Positions 8,937 to 17,638 of a stretch of 64,000 bases of DNA are shown one piece after another. Location: NCBI RefSeq assembly GCF_013408555.1, contig NZ_JACBZN010000001.1:2604001-2668000 (forward strand). The letters run 5' to 3'. Numbering within the stretch: the first letter of the stretch is position 1; the number at the start of each line of letters is the position of its first letter. The notes under the pieces were generated by a model. It worked only from the letters and a program-made list of their open reading frames with translations. It was not told where the DNA came from and made no database searches. This DNA comes from Aeromicrobium tamlense (lineage in GTDB: Bacteria > Actinomycetota > Actinomycetes > Propionibacteriales > Nocardioidaceae). The translations under genes and the position numbers were made by a program.

Positions 8937-9009
8937 AGCCCCCGACAGGATTCGAACCCGCGACATCCTCTTTACAAGAGAGGCGCTCTACCGACTGAGC
9001 TACAGGGGC
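8937..9009 (-). tRNA. tRNA-Thr (anticodon TGT)
   Basis: Read on the minus strand the sequence starts GCCCCTGTAGCTCAG and folds as a cloverleaf: a 7-bp acceptor stem GCCCCTG/CGGGGGC with one G-T pair, a D arm with GTCGGTAGAGC, an anticodon stem CCTCT/AGAGG with loop CTTGTAA (anticodon TGT, reading ACA), and a T arm ending GGTTCGAATCC. The discriminator is T73 and CCA is not encoded. No intron or terminator is visible. Confidence 0.96.
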
Positions 9010-9043
9010 GCGGCCGTGGCCGACCGCCTCATCCTAACGACGC

Positions 9044-9823
9044 TCAGACGCGGCCGGCCCGGCACGCTCGCGCGAAGTCCTCGTCGACCTGGTCCTCCTC
9101 CGGCAGGGCCGGCGTGACCGCCTCGTCGCCGTTGCCGATCTCGGCGAACTGCGTGAGGTCGGTGACCTGGTCGTCGGAGTCGCCGCCCGGCGTGAGGAAC
9201 CCGTCGAGCACGATCGCGCAGTCGGCGGCGCCGAACTCCTGCCAGCCGGTGAGGGTGCCCCACTCGTCGGCGCCGTCGCTGGCGATGACCCCCTGGGTGC
9301 GCAGCACGCCGATGACGCGGACGAGCCCCTCGTCGTTCTCCACCTCGTAGGCGGTGCGGGTCTGCAGCGAGAGGTCGACCGACCCGGCGTCCTGCGAGGT
9401 CTCCCAGACCGCGGTCATGCGCGTGTCCCGCAGCTCGAGATCGGGGTCGAGGACGGTGGCCCGCGCCAGTGCGGGCTCGGTCTGCGCGTCCGCGGCGTCG
9501 TCGATCGCGGCGACGAGGGACTTCGGCAGGTCCTCGCCGACCGCCCCGGGGTCGGTGGCGGCCTGCAGACCCCACGTCGCGACCGCGTCGGTCATCTCCT
9601 CGTACTCCGCGGCGGACACGCCGTCGGGCCGGGCGGGCGGCTCGGGGATCGCGCCGTCGGGCGCGGGCCAGCCGGCGATCCCGAGGTCGTCGAGCGTGAT
9701 CTGCTGCGTGGGCGCGGGCTGCGGATCCGGCGTCGCCGCGGTCTCCTCGGGCTCGTCCGACCCTCCGGTGCATCCCGCCAGCACGAAGGTCACCAACACG
9801 AGCAGCAGGACCGGTCGACGCAC
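9044..9823 (-). CDS. Predicted lipoprotein
   Basis: A 259-residue secreted lipoprotein: two arginines, a hydrophobic core and lipobox VLAGC with Cys18, then an acidic, Pro/Thr-rich linker (about 19-45). The mature part is acidic, has no cysteine pair pattern I recognise and no domain I can name; a GWQEFGAADCAIVLDGFL stretch lies near the end. GTG 9823 is preferred over the upstream ATG 9838 because it is preceded by CATACT with a 6-nt gap and gives a compact signal peptide. It is divergent from the aldolase-like gene and shares a palindromic double promoter with it. Confidence 0.7.
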   Translation of the reverse strand: MRRPVLLLVLVTFVLAGCTGGSDEPEETAATPDPQPAPTQQITLDDLGIAGWPAPDGAIPEPPARPDGVSAAEYEEMTDAVATWGLQAATDPGAVGEDLPKSLVAAIDDAADAQTEPALARATVLDPDLELRDTRMTAVWETSQDAGSVDLSLQTRTAYEVENDEGLVRVIGVLRTQGVIASDGADEWGTLTGWQEFGAADCAIVLDGFLTPGGDSDDQVTDLTQFAEIGNGDEAVTPALPEEDQVDEDFARACRAGRV

Positions 9824-9827
9824 CCGT

Positions 9828-9843
9828 CCAGTATGCATACTGG
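9828..9843. promoter_or_regulatory. Perfect 16-bp palindrome holding two back-to-back -10 boxes
   Basis: CCAGTATGCATACTGG is exactly self-complementary. Read to the right, CATACT (9836-9841) is followed by 6 nt and GTG 9848. Read to the left, the identical CATACT (complement of 9830-9835) is followed by 6 nt and GTG 9823. The two leaderless starts are therefore 25 bp apart and their -10 hexamers abut. It can be read as a symmetric bidirectional promoter, or alternatively as a repressor operator covering both start sites. Confidence 0.7.
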
Positions 9844-9847
9844 CCCG

Positions 9848-11026
9848 GTGGCTCCTGCGAACCCGACTCCCCCGTACCCCCGCCTGCTGCGCGCCACGAG
9901 CCTGCTCGACACCCCGTACGCGGTGATCGACGAGGAGGCGCTGTGGGCCAACGCGTCCGACCTCGTCCGTCGCGCGGGCGGCAAGCCGATCCGGCTGGCC
10001 ACCAAGTCGATCCGGGTGCGCTCGATCATCAAGAACGCGCTCACGCTCGACGGCTTCCGCGGGGTGATGACCTACTCGCTGGCCGAGTCCGTCTGGCTGG
10101 CCGACCAGGGCGTCGACGACATCCTGCTGGCGTACCCCAGCGTCGACCGCGAGGCCTACGCCGACCTGGTCGCCGACGAGCGGCGGCTCGCGTCCATCAC
10201 CGTGATGGTCGACTCGATCGAGGCGCTCGACCTCATCGACTCGTTCCTGGGACCCGACCACCCGCCGATCCGGGTGTGCCTCGACGTCGACTCGTCGCTG
10301 CGGATGCTGGGCGCGCACCTGGGCGCCCACCGCTCCCCCGTGCACACCGCCCGCGACGCGAAGCGGATCGCTGCGACGATCACCGCCCGCCGTGGGTTCG
10401 ACCTCGTCGGCCTGATGTTCTACGACGCACAGATCGCGGGCCTGCCCGACGGCGGCCCGGCCATCGCGATGGTGAAGCGGCGCTCCACGGCCGAGCTCCG
10501 GCGCCGCCGCCGCAAGATCGTCAAGGCGGTCGGTGCGATGACCGACCTGCAGATCGTCAACGCGGGCGGCACCGGCAGCCTCGACGTCTGGCGCGACGAC
10601 GCGTCGGTCACCGAGCTCGCGGCCGGCTCGGGACTCTTCGTGCCCACCCTGTTCGACGACTACCGGTCCTTCACCCCGCGACCCGCGGCGTTCTTCGCCC
10701 TCTCGGTCGTGCGCAAGCCCAGCCGCGACGCGGCCACGTGCTTCGGCGGCGGCTACATCGCCTCGGGGCCGGCCTCGACGTCGCGCGTGCCCACGCCCGT
10801 GTGGCCCGAGGGCCTCGAGTACTACCCCAACGAGGGCGCCGGCGAGGTGCAGTCGCCGCTGCGCGGCAAGGTCGCCCGCACCTTGGCGATCGGCGACCGC
10901 GTGCTGTTCCGTCACGCCAAGGCCGGCGAGATGTGCGAGCGGTTCGACCGGGTCGCGATCGTCGACGCCGCCGGCCAGGCCTCGCTGACCCCCACCTACC
11001 GCGGCGAAGGGAAGAACTTCGGATGA
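9848..11026 (+). CDS. Amino acid deaminase/aldolase-like PLP protein (fold type III)
   Basis: A 392-residue protein of the alanine-racemase-like (TIM barrel) PLP fold, related to D-threonine aldolase and D-serine deaminase. The likely PLP lysine is in GGKPIRLATKSIRVRSIIKNA near residue 45, and the C-terminal beta domain ends with a metal-site-like region FRHAKAGEMCERF (His and Cys). I recall similar proteins annotated as amino acid deaminase/aldolase next to an FAD sugar-lactone oxidase in many actinobacteria; the reaction is not established. GTG 9848 fits the leaderless pattern; ATG 9833 is the alternative. The stop overlaps the oxidase start (ATGA). Confidence 0.75.
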   Translation: MAPANPTPPYPRLLRATSLLDTPYAVIDEEALWANASDLVRRAGGKPIRLATKSIRVRSIIKNALTLDGFRGVMTYSLAESVWLADQGVDDILLAYPSVDREAYADLVADERRLASITVMVDSIEALDLIDSFLGPDHPPIRVCLDVDSSLRMLGAHLGAHRSPVHTARDAKRIAATITARRGFDLVGLMFYDAQIAGLPDGGPAIAMVKRRSTAELRRRRRKIVKAVGAMTDLQIVNAGGTGSLDVWRDDASVTELAAGSGLFVPTLFDDYRSFTPRPAAFFALSVVRKPSRDAATCFGGGYIASGPASTSRVPTPVWPEGLEYYPNEGAGEVQSPLRGKVARTLAIGDRVLFRHAKAGEMCERFDRVAIVDAAGQASLTPTYRGEGKNFG

Positions 11027-12306
11027 CCTCGTGGAGCAACTGGGCCGGCAACGTCACGGCCTCGCCCGACGCAATCGAGCACCCCGGCTCCACCGACGAG
11101 GTGGTGGCGCTCGTCCGCGCCCACCCGCGGGTCAAGGCGGTCGGCGCGGGCCACTCGTTCACGCCCATCGCGCAGCCCGAGGGCGTGCAGCTGCGGCTCG
11201 ACCGCATGGACCGTGTGCTGAGCGCCGACACCCGCACGGGCCTCGTGCGCGTGCAGGCGGGCATCTCGCTGCACGACCTCAACCGCCGCCTCACGTCGCT
11301 CGGGCTGGCGCTGCCGAACCTCGGCGACGTCGATCCGCAGTCGGTCGCCGGCGCCACCTCCACCGGCACCCACGGCACCGGCGCGCGGCTCTTCGGCATC
11401 GCCAAGGCGGTCGCCGGGATCCAGCTCGTCACCGCCGACGGCGAGGTGCTCGAGATCGGACCCGACCACGAGCTCTTCGACGCCGCCCGCGTGGGCCTGG
11501 GCGCGCTCGGCATCGTCACCGAGGTCACGCTCCAGTGCGTCCCGTCGTTCCTGCTGCACGCACGCGAGGAGCCGATGGCGCTCTCGGACGTGATCTCCGG
11601 GCTCGACGCGCTCGTCGACGGCAACGACCACTTCGAGTTCTACTTCTTCCCGCACACCGACAAGGCCCTCACGAAGCGCAACAACCGCGTGCCCGACGGC
11701 ACGACGCGCGCGCCGCTGCCCCGCTGGCGCCACGCGCTCGACGACGAGCTCCTGTCGAACACCGTCTACGAGCAGGTCCAGCGGCTCTCGACGCGCAAGC
11801 CCTCGCTGATCCCGCGCATCAACGCCCTCTCGGGCTCGCTGCTCGGCGCCCGCGAGTACACCGACGTGTCGCACGAGGTCTTCATCTCGCCGCGTCGCGT
11901 CCGCTTCCGCGAGTCGGAGTTCGCGCTGCCGCGGGCCGCCGCCGCCGACGCGATCGCCGAGATGCAGCGCTGGTACGCACGCACCGACCAGTACGTCTCG
12001 TTCCCCGTCGAGGTGCGCTTCACGGCGGCCGACGACATCTGGATGTCCACCGGGTACGAGCGCGACAACGTCTACATCGCGGTGCACCAGTACCACCGCA
12101 CCGACCCGGCGGAGTACTTCGCGGCGATGCAGGACATCTTCGTCGCGCACGAGGGCCGGCCCCACTGGGGCAAGATGCACACCCTCGGGCCCGACCACTT
12201 CCGCGCGGTCTACCCGCGGTTCGACGACTTCGTCGCCGTGCGCGACCGGCTCGACCCCGAGCGCCGGTTCGGCAACGCCTACCTGCGCCAGGTGCTGGGC
12301 AGCTGA
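11023..12306 (+). CDS. FAD-linked D-arabinono-1,4-lactone oxidase family protein
   Basis: A 427-residue VAO-type flavoprotein. The N-terminal FAD domain has VKAVGAGHSFTPIAQPEGV; the His in GAGHS is the position that binds FAD covalently in aldonolactone and alditol oxidases. The second FAD motif is VAGATSTGTHGTGARLFGI, and the C-terminal ALO-type domain ends with GRPHWGKMH and YPRFDDFVAVRDRLDPERRFGNAYL, the family signature. It oxidises a sugar lactone or polyol, passing electrons to oxygen or another acceptor; the substrate is unknown. Four-base overlap with the upstream PLP gene suggests the two act in one pathway. Confidence 0.88.
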   Translation: MTSWSNWAGNVTASPDAIEHPGSTDEVVALVRAHPRVKAVGAGHSFTPIAQPEGVQLRLDRMDRVLSADTRTGLVRVQAGISLHDLNRRLTSLGLALPNLGDVDPQSVAGATSTGTHGTGARLFGIAKAVAGIQLVTADGEVLEIGPDHELFDAARVGLGALGIVTEVTLQCVPSFLLHAREEPMALSDVISGLDALVDGNDHFEFYFFPHTDKALTKRNNRVPDGTTRAPLPRWRHALDDELLSNTVYEQVQRLSTRKPSLIPRINALSGSLLGAREYTDVSHEVFISPRRVRFRESEFALPRAAAADAIAEMQRWYARTDQYVSFPVEVRFTAADDIWMSTGYERDNVYIAVHQYHRTDPAEYFAAMQDIFVAHEGRPHWGKMHTLGPDHFRAVYPRFDDFVAVRDRLDPERRFGNAYLRQVLGS

Positions 12307-12307
12307 C

Positions 12308-13252
12308 TCAGGCGCGCGCCTGGCTGATCGCGTAGAGCGAGATGCCCGCCGCGACGCCGGCGTTGAGCGACTCCAGCGTCGAGGACATCGGGATGGACAC
12401 GAGCTGGTCGCACGTCTCGCCGACCAGTCGCGACAGTCCCTTGCCCTCGCTGCCGATGACGACCACGAGCGGTCCGTCGCCGAGGTCCATCTCGGGCAGC
12501 GCGACGTCGCCGTCGGCGGCCAGGCCGATGACCATGAGGCCCGCCTCCTGGTAGGCCTTGATCTGGCGGGTGAGGTTCGTGGCGCGTGCCACCGGGACGC
12601 GGGCCGCGGCCCCGGCCGAGGTCTTCCACGCGGCGGCGGTCATCTGGGCCGCACGACGCTCGGGGATGACGACGCCGTGCACGCCGAAACCGGCCGCCGA
12701 GCGCACGATCGCGCCGAGATTCCGCGGGTCGGTGATGCTGTCGAGCATGACGATGAGCGGCGGCTCACCGCGCTCGGCCGCGAGGTCGAGCAGGTCGTCG
12801 GGGTCGGCGTAGTCGTACGCCTCGAGCTTGGCCGCGATGCCCTGGTGGACGGCACCCGACGTGATGCGGTCGAGCTCGTTGCGGGCCACCTCGAGCAGCG
12901 GCACGTGCAGGTCGGCCGCGAGCTGGAAGATCTCGCGGACCCGGTCGTCGCGGTCGATGCCCTCGGCGACCTGGAGCGACACGACCGGCACGCTGGCGCG
13001 CAGCAGCTCCACGACGGAGTTGCGGCCCACCACCAGCTCGGGACCGTCGTCGCCCCGTCGCTTCGGCCGGCCCGACTGACGCCGTTCGGCCGCCTGGGCC
13101 ATCTTGTACTTCTTGTGGTTCGGACGGTCCTCGGCGCGGGGCGTGGGGCCCTTGCCCTCCAGACCCTGTCGGCGTCGTCCGCCCGAGCCGGCGGTGGGGT
13201 TGCCCTTGCCGGTCTTCTTGATCGCGCCCTTGCGCTTGCTGTTGCCGGCCAT
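12308..13252 (-). CDS. rlmB: 23S rRNA (guanosine-2251-2'-O)-methyltransferase
   Basis: A 314-residue SpoU-family 2'-O-methyltransferase acting on the 23S rRNA P-loop. The first 70 residues are a basic, disordered-looking extension ([17 protein letters not shown], then [20 protein letters not shown]), common in actinobacterial RlmB. A substrate-binding domain follows from [11 protein letters not shown], and the knotted SAM domain carries all three motifs: [26 protein letters not shown] and [20 protein letters not shown]. The start ATG overlaps the cysS stop (TGATG), giving the usual cysS-rlmB pair. Confidence 0.93.
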   Translation of the reverse strand: MAGNSKRKGAIKKTGKGNPTAGSGGRRRQGLEGKGPTPRAEDRPNHKKYKMAQAAERRQSGRPKRRGDDGPELVVGRNSVVELLRASVPVVSLQVAEGIDRDDRVREIFQLAADLHVPLLEVARNELDRITSGAVHQGIAAKLEAYDYADPDDLLDLAAERGEPPLIVMLDSITDPRNLGAIVRSAAGFGVHGVVIPERRAAQMTAAAWKTSAGAAARVPVARATNLTRQIKAYQEAGLMVIGLAADGDVALPEMDLGDGPLVVVIGSEGKGLSRLVGETCDQLVSIPMSSTLESLNAGVAAGISLYAISQARA

Positions 13253-14658
13253 CAGCGGCCACCCTTCAGGTTCCAGCGGGTCCCCGAGGGCGTGTCCTCG
13301 AGCTCGATCCCCGCAGCAGTCAATTGGTCGCGCAGCTCGTCGGCGCGACCCCAGTCCTTCGCGGCCTTGGCCTCCGCGCGCGCCGCGACGAGCGCGTCGA
13401 CCAGCTGGCCGAGCGCGTCGGTGGCGACGCCCGAGCCGTCCTGCGTGCCCCACGTGAGCGGGTCCAGACCCAGCACGTCGAGCATCGCGCGGACCGAGGC
13501 CAGCGTCGCGGCGAGCGCCGCGGTGTCGCCGTCGGCGAGCTGGCGGTTGCCCTCGCCGATCTCGGCCTGCAGCACCGCGAGCGCCGCCGGGACCGAGAGG
13601 TCGTCGTCCATCGCGTCGGCGAACGCCTGCGGCACCGTGCCGGGCTCGCCCTCACCGACCAGCTCGGCGGCGCGCACGCAGAAGCCCTCGATGCGCTCGA
13701 ACGCCGTGGCCGCCTCGGCGAGCGACTGCTCGCTGAACTCGATGATCGAGCGGTAGTGCGCGGCGACGAGGTAGTACCGCACCGCGATCGCCGGGACGCG
13801 CTTGACGACCTCCCCGACCGTGAGCGTGTTGCCGACGCTCTTGCTCATCTTGGAGTTGCCCAGGTTGAGCATCGCGTTGTGCATCCACACCCGCGCGAAC
13901 CGCTGGCCGGCCGCGCGCGACTGGGCCAGCTCGTTCTCGTGGTGCGGGAAGCGCAGGTCGAGGCCGCCGCCGTGGATGTCGAACTCGTGACCGAGGTACT
14001 TCGCGGCCATTGCCGAGCACTCGAGGTGCCAGCCGGGTCGGCCGCGACCCCACGGTGTGGGCCACGAGGCGGACTCGGGCTCGTCGGTCTTGCGGCCCTT
14101 CCACAGCGCGAAGTCGCGCGGGTCGCGCTTGCCCTCGGGCGGGGCGTCGGGCGCGGCCTGCATGTCGTCGAGGCGCTGGTTGGACAGCTGGCCGTAGTCG
14201 GGCCAGGAGCGGACGTCGAAGTACACGTCGCCCGATCCGTCGGTGGCCGGGTAGGCGTGGCCGCGGTCGATGAGCTCGGTGATCATCTCGATCATCTCGG
14301 GCACGTGGCCCGTGGCGCGCGGCTCGTACGTGGGCGGGCGGCAGCCCAGCACCTCGTAGGCGGCGTGCAGCGCGCGCTCGTTCTCGTAGGCGACCTCGAA
14401 CCACGGCTTGCCCTGCTCACGGCCCTTGGCGAGGATCTTGTCCTCGATGTCGGTGACGTTGGCGATGATCGTGACCTGGAGGCCCGCGTGCTCGAGCCAG
14501 CGGCGCAGCACGTCGAAGACCAGCTCCTTGCGGATGTGGCCGATGTGCGGCGGACCCTGCACGGTCAGCCCGCAGTGGTAGATGCCGACCTGGCCGGGCA
14601 CGACGGGGTCGAGCGGTCGCAGCTCGCGGCTGGCGGAGTCGTAGAGGCGCATCGTCAC
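13252..14658 (-). CDS. cysS: Cysteinyl-tRNA synthetase
   Basis: A 468-residue class I aminoacyl-tRNA synthetase charging tRNA-Cys. The HIGH motif is [16 protein letters not shown] (about 37-45), the zinc-site cysteine is in [13 protein letters not shown], a second is in [14 protein letters not shown] with the [15 protein letters not shown] histidines, and the KMSKS motif is [15 protein letters not shown]. The C-terminal helical anticodon-binding domain ends [13 protein letters not shown], which separates it from the mycothiol ligase MshC. GTG 14658 is chosen because TACGCT (14665-14670) lies 6 nt upstream; ATG 14652 is the alternative. It is followed by rlmB. Confidence 0.95.
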   Translation of the reverse strand: MTMRLYDSASRELRPLDPVVPGQVGIYHCGLTVQGPPHIGHIRKELVFDVLRRWLEHAGLQVTIIANVTDIEDKILAKGREQGKPWFEVAYENERALHAAYEVLGCRPPTYEPRATGHVPEMIEMITELIDRGHAYPATDGSGDVYFDVRSWPDYGQLSNQRLDDMQAAPDAPPEGKRDPRDFALWKGRKTDEPESASWPTPWGRGRPGWHLECSAMAAKYLGHEFDIHGGGLDLRFPHHENELAQSRAAGQRFARVWMHNAMLNLGNSKMSKSVGNTLTVGEVVKRVPAIAVRYYLVAAHYRSIIEFSEQSLAEAATAFERIEGFCVRAAELVGEGEPGTVPQAFADAMDDDLSVPAALAVLQAEIGEGNRQLADGDTAALAATLASVRAMLDVLGLDPLTWGTQDGSGVATDALGQLVDALVAARAEAKAAKDWGRADELRDQLTAAGIELEDTPSGTRWNLKGGR

Positions 14659-14761
14659 GCCCCCAGCGTATCGGCCGCGGACAGGCCCACGGACCGCGAC
14701 GAACCGCACCAGCGCCGTCACTTCGCTACCAACCGCCACAGTTTTCACTTAGCCTGATCCG

Positions 14762-15910
14762 GTGATCCGCCGACTCTTCCCCGTCGCGGCAGCGCTCACG
14801 GCCCTGCTGACGTCCGTCCTGATCGCGCCGGGCATGGCCACCGCGCCCGCCGAGGCCGCCTCCTACCCGCGCCCGAAGCTGACCCAGTTCACGCCGAAGC
14901 TGACGATCCCCGCCGGCGCGAAGGCCAAGTCCTGGCGCTCGCCGTGGGTCGCGACCCCGCAGGCCAGCACCGCGCTGATCCCCTCGTGGAACGTCACCCG
15001 CATGCCCAGCGGCACGTGGATCAAGGTCAAGGTGCGCGTGTCCAGCGGCTCCACCGTGTCGTCCTGGAAGACCGTCGCCCAGTGGCGCCACGCCCTCGCG
15101 GGCGGCCAGCGCCGCACGTTCGGCGCGCAGGCCGACCGGCTGGCCCGCGTCGACACCGACGTCGTCCGCGCGGTCACGGGCAAGACGTTCTCGAAGTGGC
15201 AGGTGCAGGTCTCGGCAGGCCGCAAGACCGTGAAGACCAAGACCCCGATCGTGCGCACCGTCGCCGGCGTCTCGTCGACGTACGTGAGCAAGACCGCGGG
15301 CACGTCGAAGACCACCATGACGAGCACGGTGGACCTCAAGGTCCCGGCGTCGTCGCAGATGATCCACTCCGGCCACTACCCGCAGTACGGCGGCGGCGGC
15401 GAGGCCTGGTGCTCGCCCACCTCGACCTCGATGGTGCTGCGCTACTACGGCCTCGGCCCGAAGGCCGCCGACTACGCGTGGGCGTCCGGCGCCGACCGCT
15501 GGGTCGACCACGCCGCGCGCTACTCCTACGACTCGTCCTACAAGGGCACGGGCACCTGGCCGTTCAACACGGCCTACGCGTCGATGTACAGCACCGACGC
15601 CGTGGTCCACCGCCTGGTGAACCTGCGCGAGATCGAGGCCTACGTCAAGAAGGGCGTGCCGGTCGTGACGTCCGTGGCGTTCGGCCGCGGCCAGCTGAGC
15701 GGCTCGCCGATCAGCGCCACGCCGGGCCACCTCATGGTCGTGCGCGGCTTCACGAAGGGCGGCGACGTCCTGGTGAACGACCCCGCGGGCCGCACGAACT
15801 CGCAGGTCCGCCGCACCTACGACCGGGCGCAGTTCGAGCGCGCGTGGCTGAAGGGCAGCGGCGGCGTCGTCTACGTCATCGCGCCGCGGAACAAGCGCCT
15901 CACGTTCTGA
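14762..15910 (+). CDS. Secreted C39-like cysteine peptidase
   Basis: A 382-residue exported protein with a clear Sec signal peptide (about 1-32, ending APAEAA). Residues 40-190 form a beta-rich region; the C-terminal 180 residues match the peptidase C39-like domain, with catalytic Cys in GGGEAWCSPTSTSMVLRYYG, His in ATPGHLMVVRGFT and Asp in VLVNDPAG. The domain often cleaves or binds cell-envelope peptides; no peptidoglycan-binding motif is obvious. The GTG is preceded by TAGCCT (14750-14755) with a 6-nt gap. It is divergent from cysS and 19 bp upstream of ispF. Confidence 0.85.
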   Translation: MIRRLFPVAAALTALLTSVLIAPGMATAPAEAASYPRPKLTQFTPKLTIPAGAKAKSWRSPWVATPQASTALIPSWNVTRMPSGTWIKVKVRVSSGSTVSSWKTVAQWRHALAGGQRRTFGAQADRLARVDTDVVRAVTGKTFSKWQVQVSAGRKTVKTKTPIVRTVAGVSSTYVSKTAGTSKTTMTSTVDLKVPASSQMIHSGHYPQYGGGGEAWCSPTSTSMVLRYYGLGPKAADYAWASGADRWVDHAARYSYDSSYKGTGTWPFNTAYASMYSTDAVVHRLVNLREIEAYVKKGVPVVTSVAFGRGQLSGSPISATPGHLMVVRGFTKGGDVLVNDPAGRTNSQVRRTYDRAQFERAWLKGSGGVVYVIAPRNKRLTF

Positions 15911-15929
15911 GCCCGACTAGGGTTCAGGC

Positions 15930-16400
15930 GTGAGCGCTCCCCGGGTCGGCATCGGAACCGACGTCCACCAGCTCGTCGACGGCCGTCCCCTCTGGGTGGC
16001 CGGTCTGCACTGGCCCGACGCTCCGCGCGGGCTGGAGGGCCACTCCGACGGCGACTGCGTCGCGCACGCGATGGTCGACGCCGTGCTGACCGCCGCAGGG
16101 TTGGGCGACATCGGCAGCCGCTTCGGCACGGCCGACCCGCGCTACGCCGGAGCGTCGGGCACCGAGTTCCTGCGCGCCACGGCCGACCTCGTCCGCGAGG
16201 CCGGGCTGTCCGTCGGCAACGTGAGCGTGCAGCTGATCGGCAACGAGCCGCGCCTCTCCGGCCGCCGCGACGAGGCCACGCAGGTCCTCTCGGAGGCCAT
16301 CGGAGCCCCGGTCTCGCTCTCGGGCACCACCACCGACGGCCTCGGCCTCACCGGCCGCGGCGAGGGCATCGCCGCCATCGCCGTCGCCCTGGTCCTCTAG
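15930..16400 (+). CDS. ispF: 2-C-methyl-D-erythritol 2,4-cyclodiphosphate synthase
   Basis: A 156-residue trimeric MEP-pathway enzyme that cyclises CDP-ME 2-phosphate, releasing CMP. The metal ligands are Asp11 and His13 (GTDVHQL) and His46 ([11 protein letters not shown]), and [16 protein letters not shown] is the following loop. The C-terminal CMP-site segment [21 protein letters not shown] is complete. TAGGGT (15918-15923) lies 6 nt before the GTG, so it probably has its own leaderless transcript. The usual upstream neighbour ispD is not in the window, and carD is separated from ispF by two inserted genes. Confidence 0.95.
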   Translation: MSAPRVGIGTDVHQLVDGRPLWVAGLHWPDAPRGLEGHSDGDCVAHAMVDAVLTAAGLGDIGSRFGTADPRYAGASGTEFLRATADLVREAGLSVGNVSVQLIGNEPRLSGRRDEATQVLSEAIGAPVSLSGTTTDGLGLTGRGEGIAAIAVALVL

Positions 16401-16409
16401 TAGGCACAC

Positions 16410-17594
16410 TCAGGTCGGGAGGTCCGCGACGGCGCGGTCGTCGGACGCGTAGTACTCCGCGAGGATCCGCTGGGCCACCCGTGCGCCGCCGTCCTCGAGC
16501 CGCTCGCGGCCGCCGGGAAGGTGCCCCAGCACGCGGTGCCGGGCGCTGTTCGCGACCCAGAGCATCGCGTGCGCCCACGGCGGCCGCCAGGGCAGCCCGA
16601 GCTCGCGCATGCTCTCGCGGCCGAGGAACAGGCTGAGCATGCTCAGCGTGCGCTCGGTCTTCCAGCGGCCGTGCGGCAGCTCCCCGAGCACCGAGATGAT
16701 GTCCTGCGAGAGCCGCGGCCCCGCCTCGGTGATGGTGTCCTGCGCCAGCACCACGTGGTAGTTGATCCGCTGACGCTCGCGCTCGCTGTCGACGAGCCAC
16801 TGCTCGTCGACGCCCATGAGCCAGCCCACGTACTTCCACAGGTGCATCACGGCGTCGGAGTCGCGCCGGCTCACCGGGACACCGAGCGCCTTCACGCCGA
16901 TCAGCACGGTGCCGTCGAACAGGCCGAGCGTGCCGGCCTGGTCGGCCTGGTTGATCGGCAGTCCCCACCGCGCGGTGTCCCAGCGCGACGCGAACGTGTG
17001 GTTCACCAGCGCGTGCATCGCGCGGACGTGTGCCGTCGTGCGCCAGCCCTCGCCGCGCACCGCCAGTCCGCCGGGCGTGGTCACCGCCACCGCCCACGAC
17101 TGGGTCTCGGCCAGCCGCCGGCGGGTGGACGACCCGGCCAGCGCGCCCGTCGCCACGAGCAGGTCCGGCGGTCCACCGAACCGGTAGCCGCCGATCAGCG
17201 AGAGCTGCAGTAGCACGTCGGCGGCGTTGCGGCCGAACCGGCGGAACACCCGCGCGCCCTCGTCGACGAGGTCGCGGTCGAGCCACGGCGGGTCCTGCTC
17301 CAGCGTCCCCACGAATGCGGCGAGCGAGGGAGGCGTCGCGTCGTCCACCCCGTGCTCGAGTGCCGCGCGGAACTGCGCCATCGAGACCTTCTCGGGGTCG
17401 CCGGCCGGCAGCCGCATCGCCGCAGCCAGGCGCGCCCCCAGCTCGTCGCGCTCGGTGAACCCCCGCCCGATCCGCTCCATGAGGTCCTCGTCGACCTCGC
17501 GGACCCCGGCGAGCGTCCTCAGCACCCGCCCCAACCGCACATTGCGCTGTCCCCCGGCGCGAAACCGCGTGGGCGGGACCTGGACCGTCGTCAT
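16410..17594 (-). CDS. DUF2236 oxygenase-like (MpaB family) protein
   Basis: A 394-residue protein of the DUF2236/MpaB family, thought to be haem- or metal-containing oxygenases such as latex-clearing protein relatives. Visible family features are VFRRFGRNAADVLLQLSLIG, RRLAETQSWAVAVTTPGG, the charged AVRGEGWRTTAHVRAMHALV region and VMHLWKYVGWLMGV near residue 250. Arg and His residues in the middle segment could hold a cofactor. ATG 17594 is preceded by CACGGT (17601-17606) with a 6-nt gap. It is divergent from a TetR gene with a palindrome between them, so that regulator probably controls it. Confidence 0.8.
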   Translation of the reverse strand: MTTVQVPPTRFRAGGQRNVRLGRVLRTLAGVREVDEDLMERIGRGFTERDELGARLAAAMRLPAGDPEKVSMAQFRAALEHGVDDATPPSLAAFVGTLEQDPPWLDRDLVDEGARVFRRFGRNAADVLLQLSLIGGYRFGGPPDLLVATGALAGSSTRRRLAETQSWAVAVTTPGGLAVRGEGWRTTAHVRAMHALVNHTFASRWDTARWGLPINQADQAGTLGLFDGTVLIGVKALGVPVSRRDSDAVMHLWKYVGWLMGVDEQWLVDSERERQRINYHVVLAQDTITEAGPRLSQDIISVLGELPHGRWKTERTLSMLSLFLGRESMRELGLPWRPPWAHAMLWVANSARHRVLGHLPGGRERLEDGGARVAQRILAEYYASDDRAVADLPT

Positions 17595-17609
17595 GGGAAC
17601 ACCGTGACA

Positions 17610-17623
17610 CGAGCATTTGCTCG
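17610..17623. promoter_or_regulatory. TetR-type operator between DUF2236 and tetR
   Basis: CGAGCATTTGCTCG is an inverted repeat (CGAGCA-TT-TGCTCG). It sits 3 bp from the -10 box of the DUF2236 gene (CACGGT, 17601-17606) and 2 bp from the -10 box of tetR (TACAAT, 17626-17631). A repressor bound here would block both promoters, which fits autoregulation plus control of the neighbour. Confidence 0.65.
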
Positions 17624-17638
17624 CATACAATTCGCGTC

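Noticed and set aside
9833-9838. ATG start codons on both strands inside the 16-bp palindrome (9833 plus, 9838 minus)
   Set aside because: Both would add short tails (MHTG...) ahead of a better-placed GTG with a -10 box 6 nt away. The signal peptide of the lipoprotein is also more typical from GTG 9823.
14650-14760. T-box or other tRNA-sensing leader before cysS
   Set aside because: The cysS GTG has a -10 box 6 nt upstream, so there is no room for a leader, and no T-box sequence is present.
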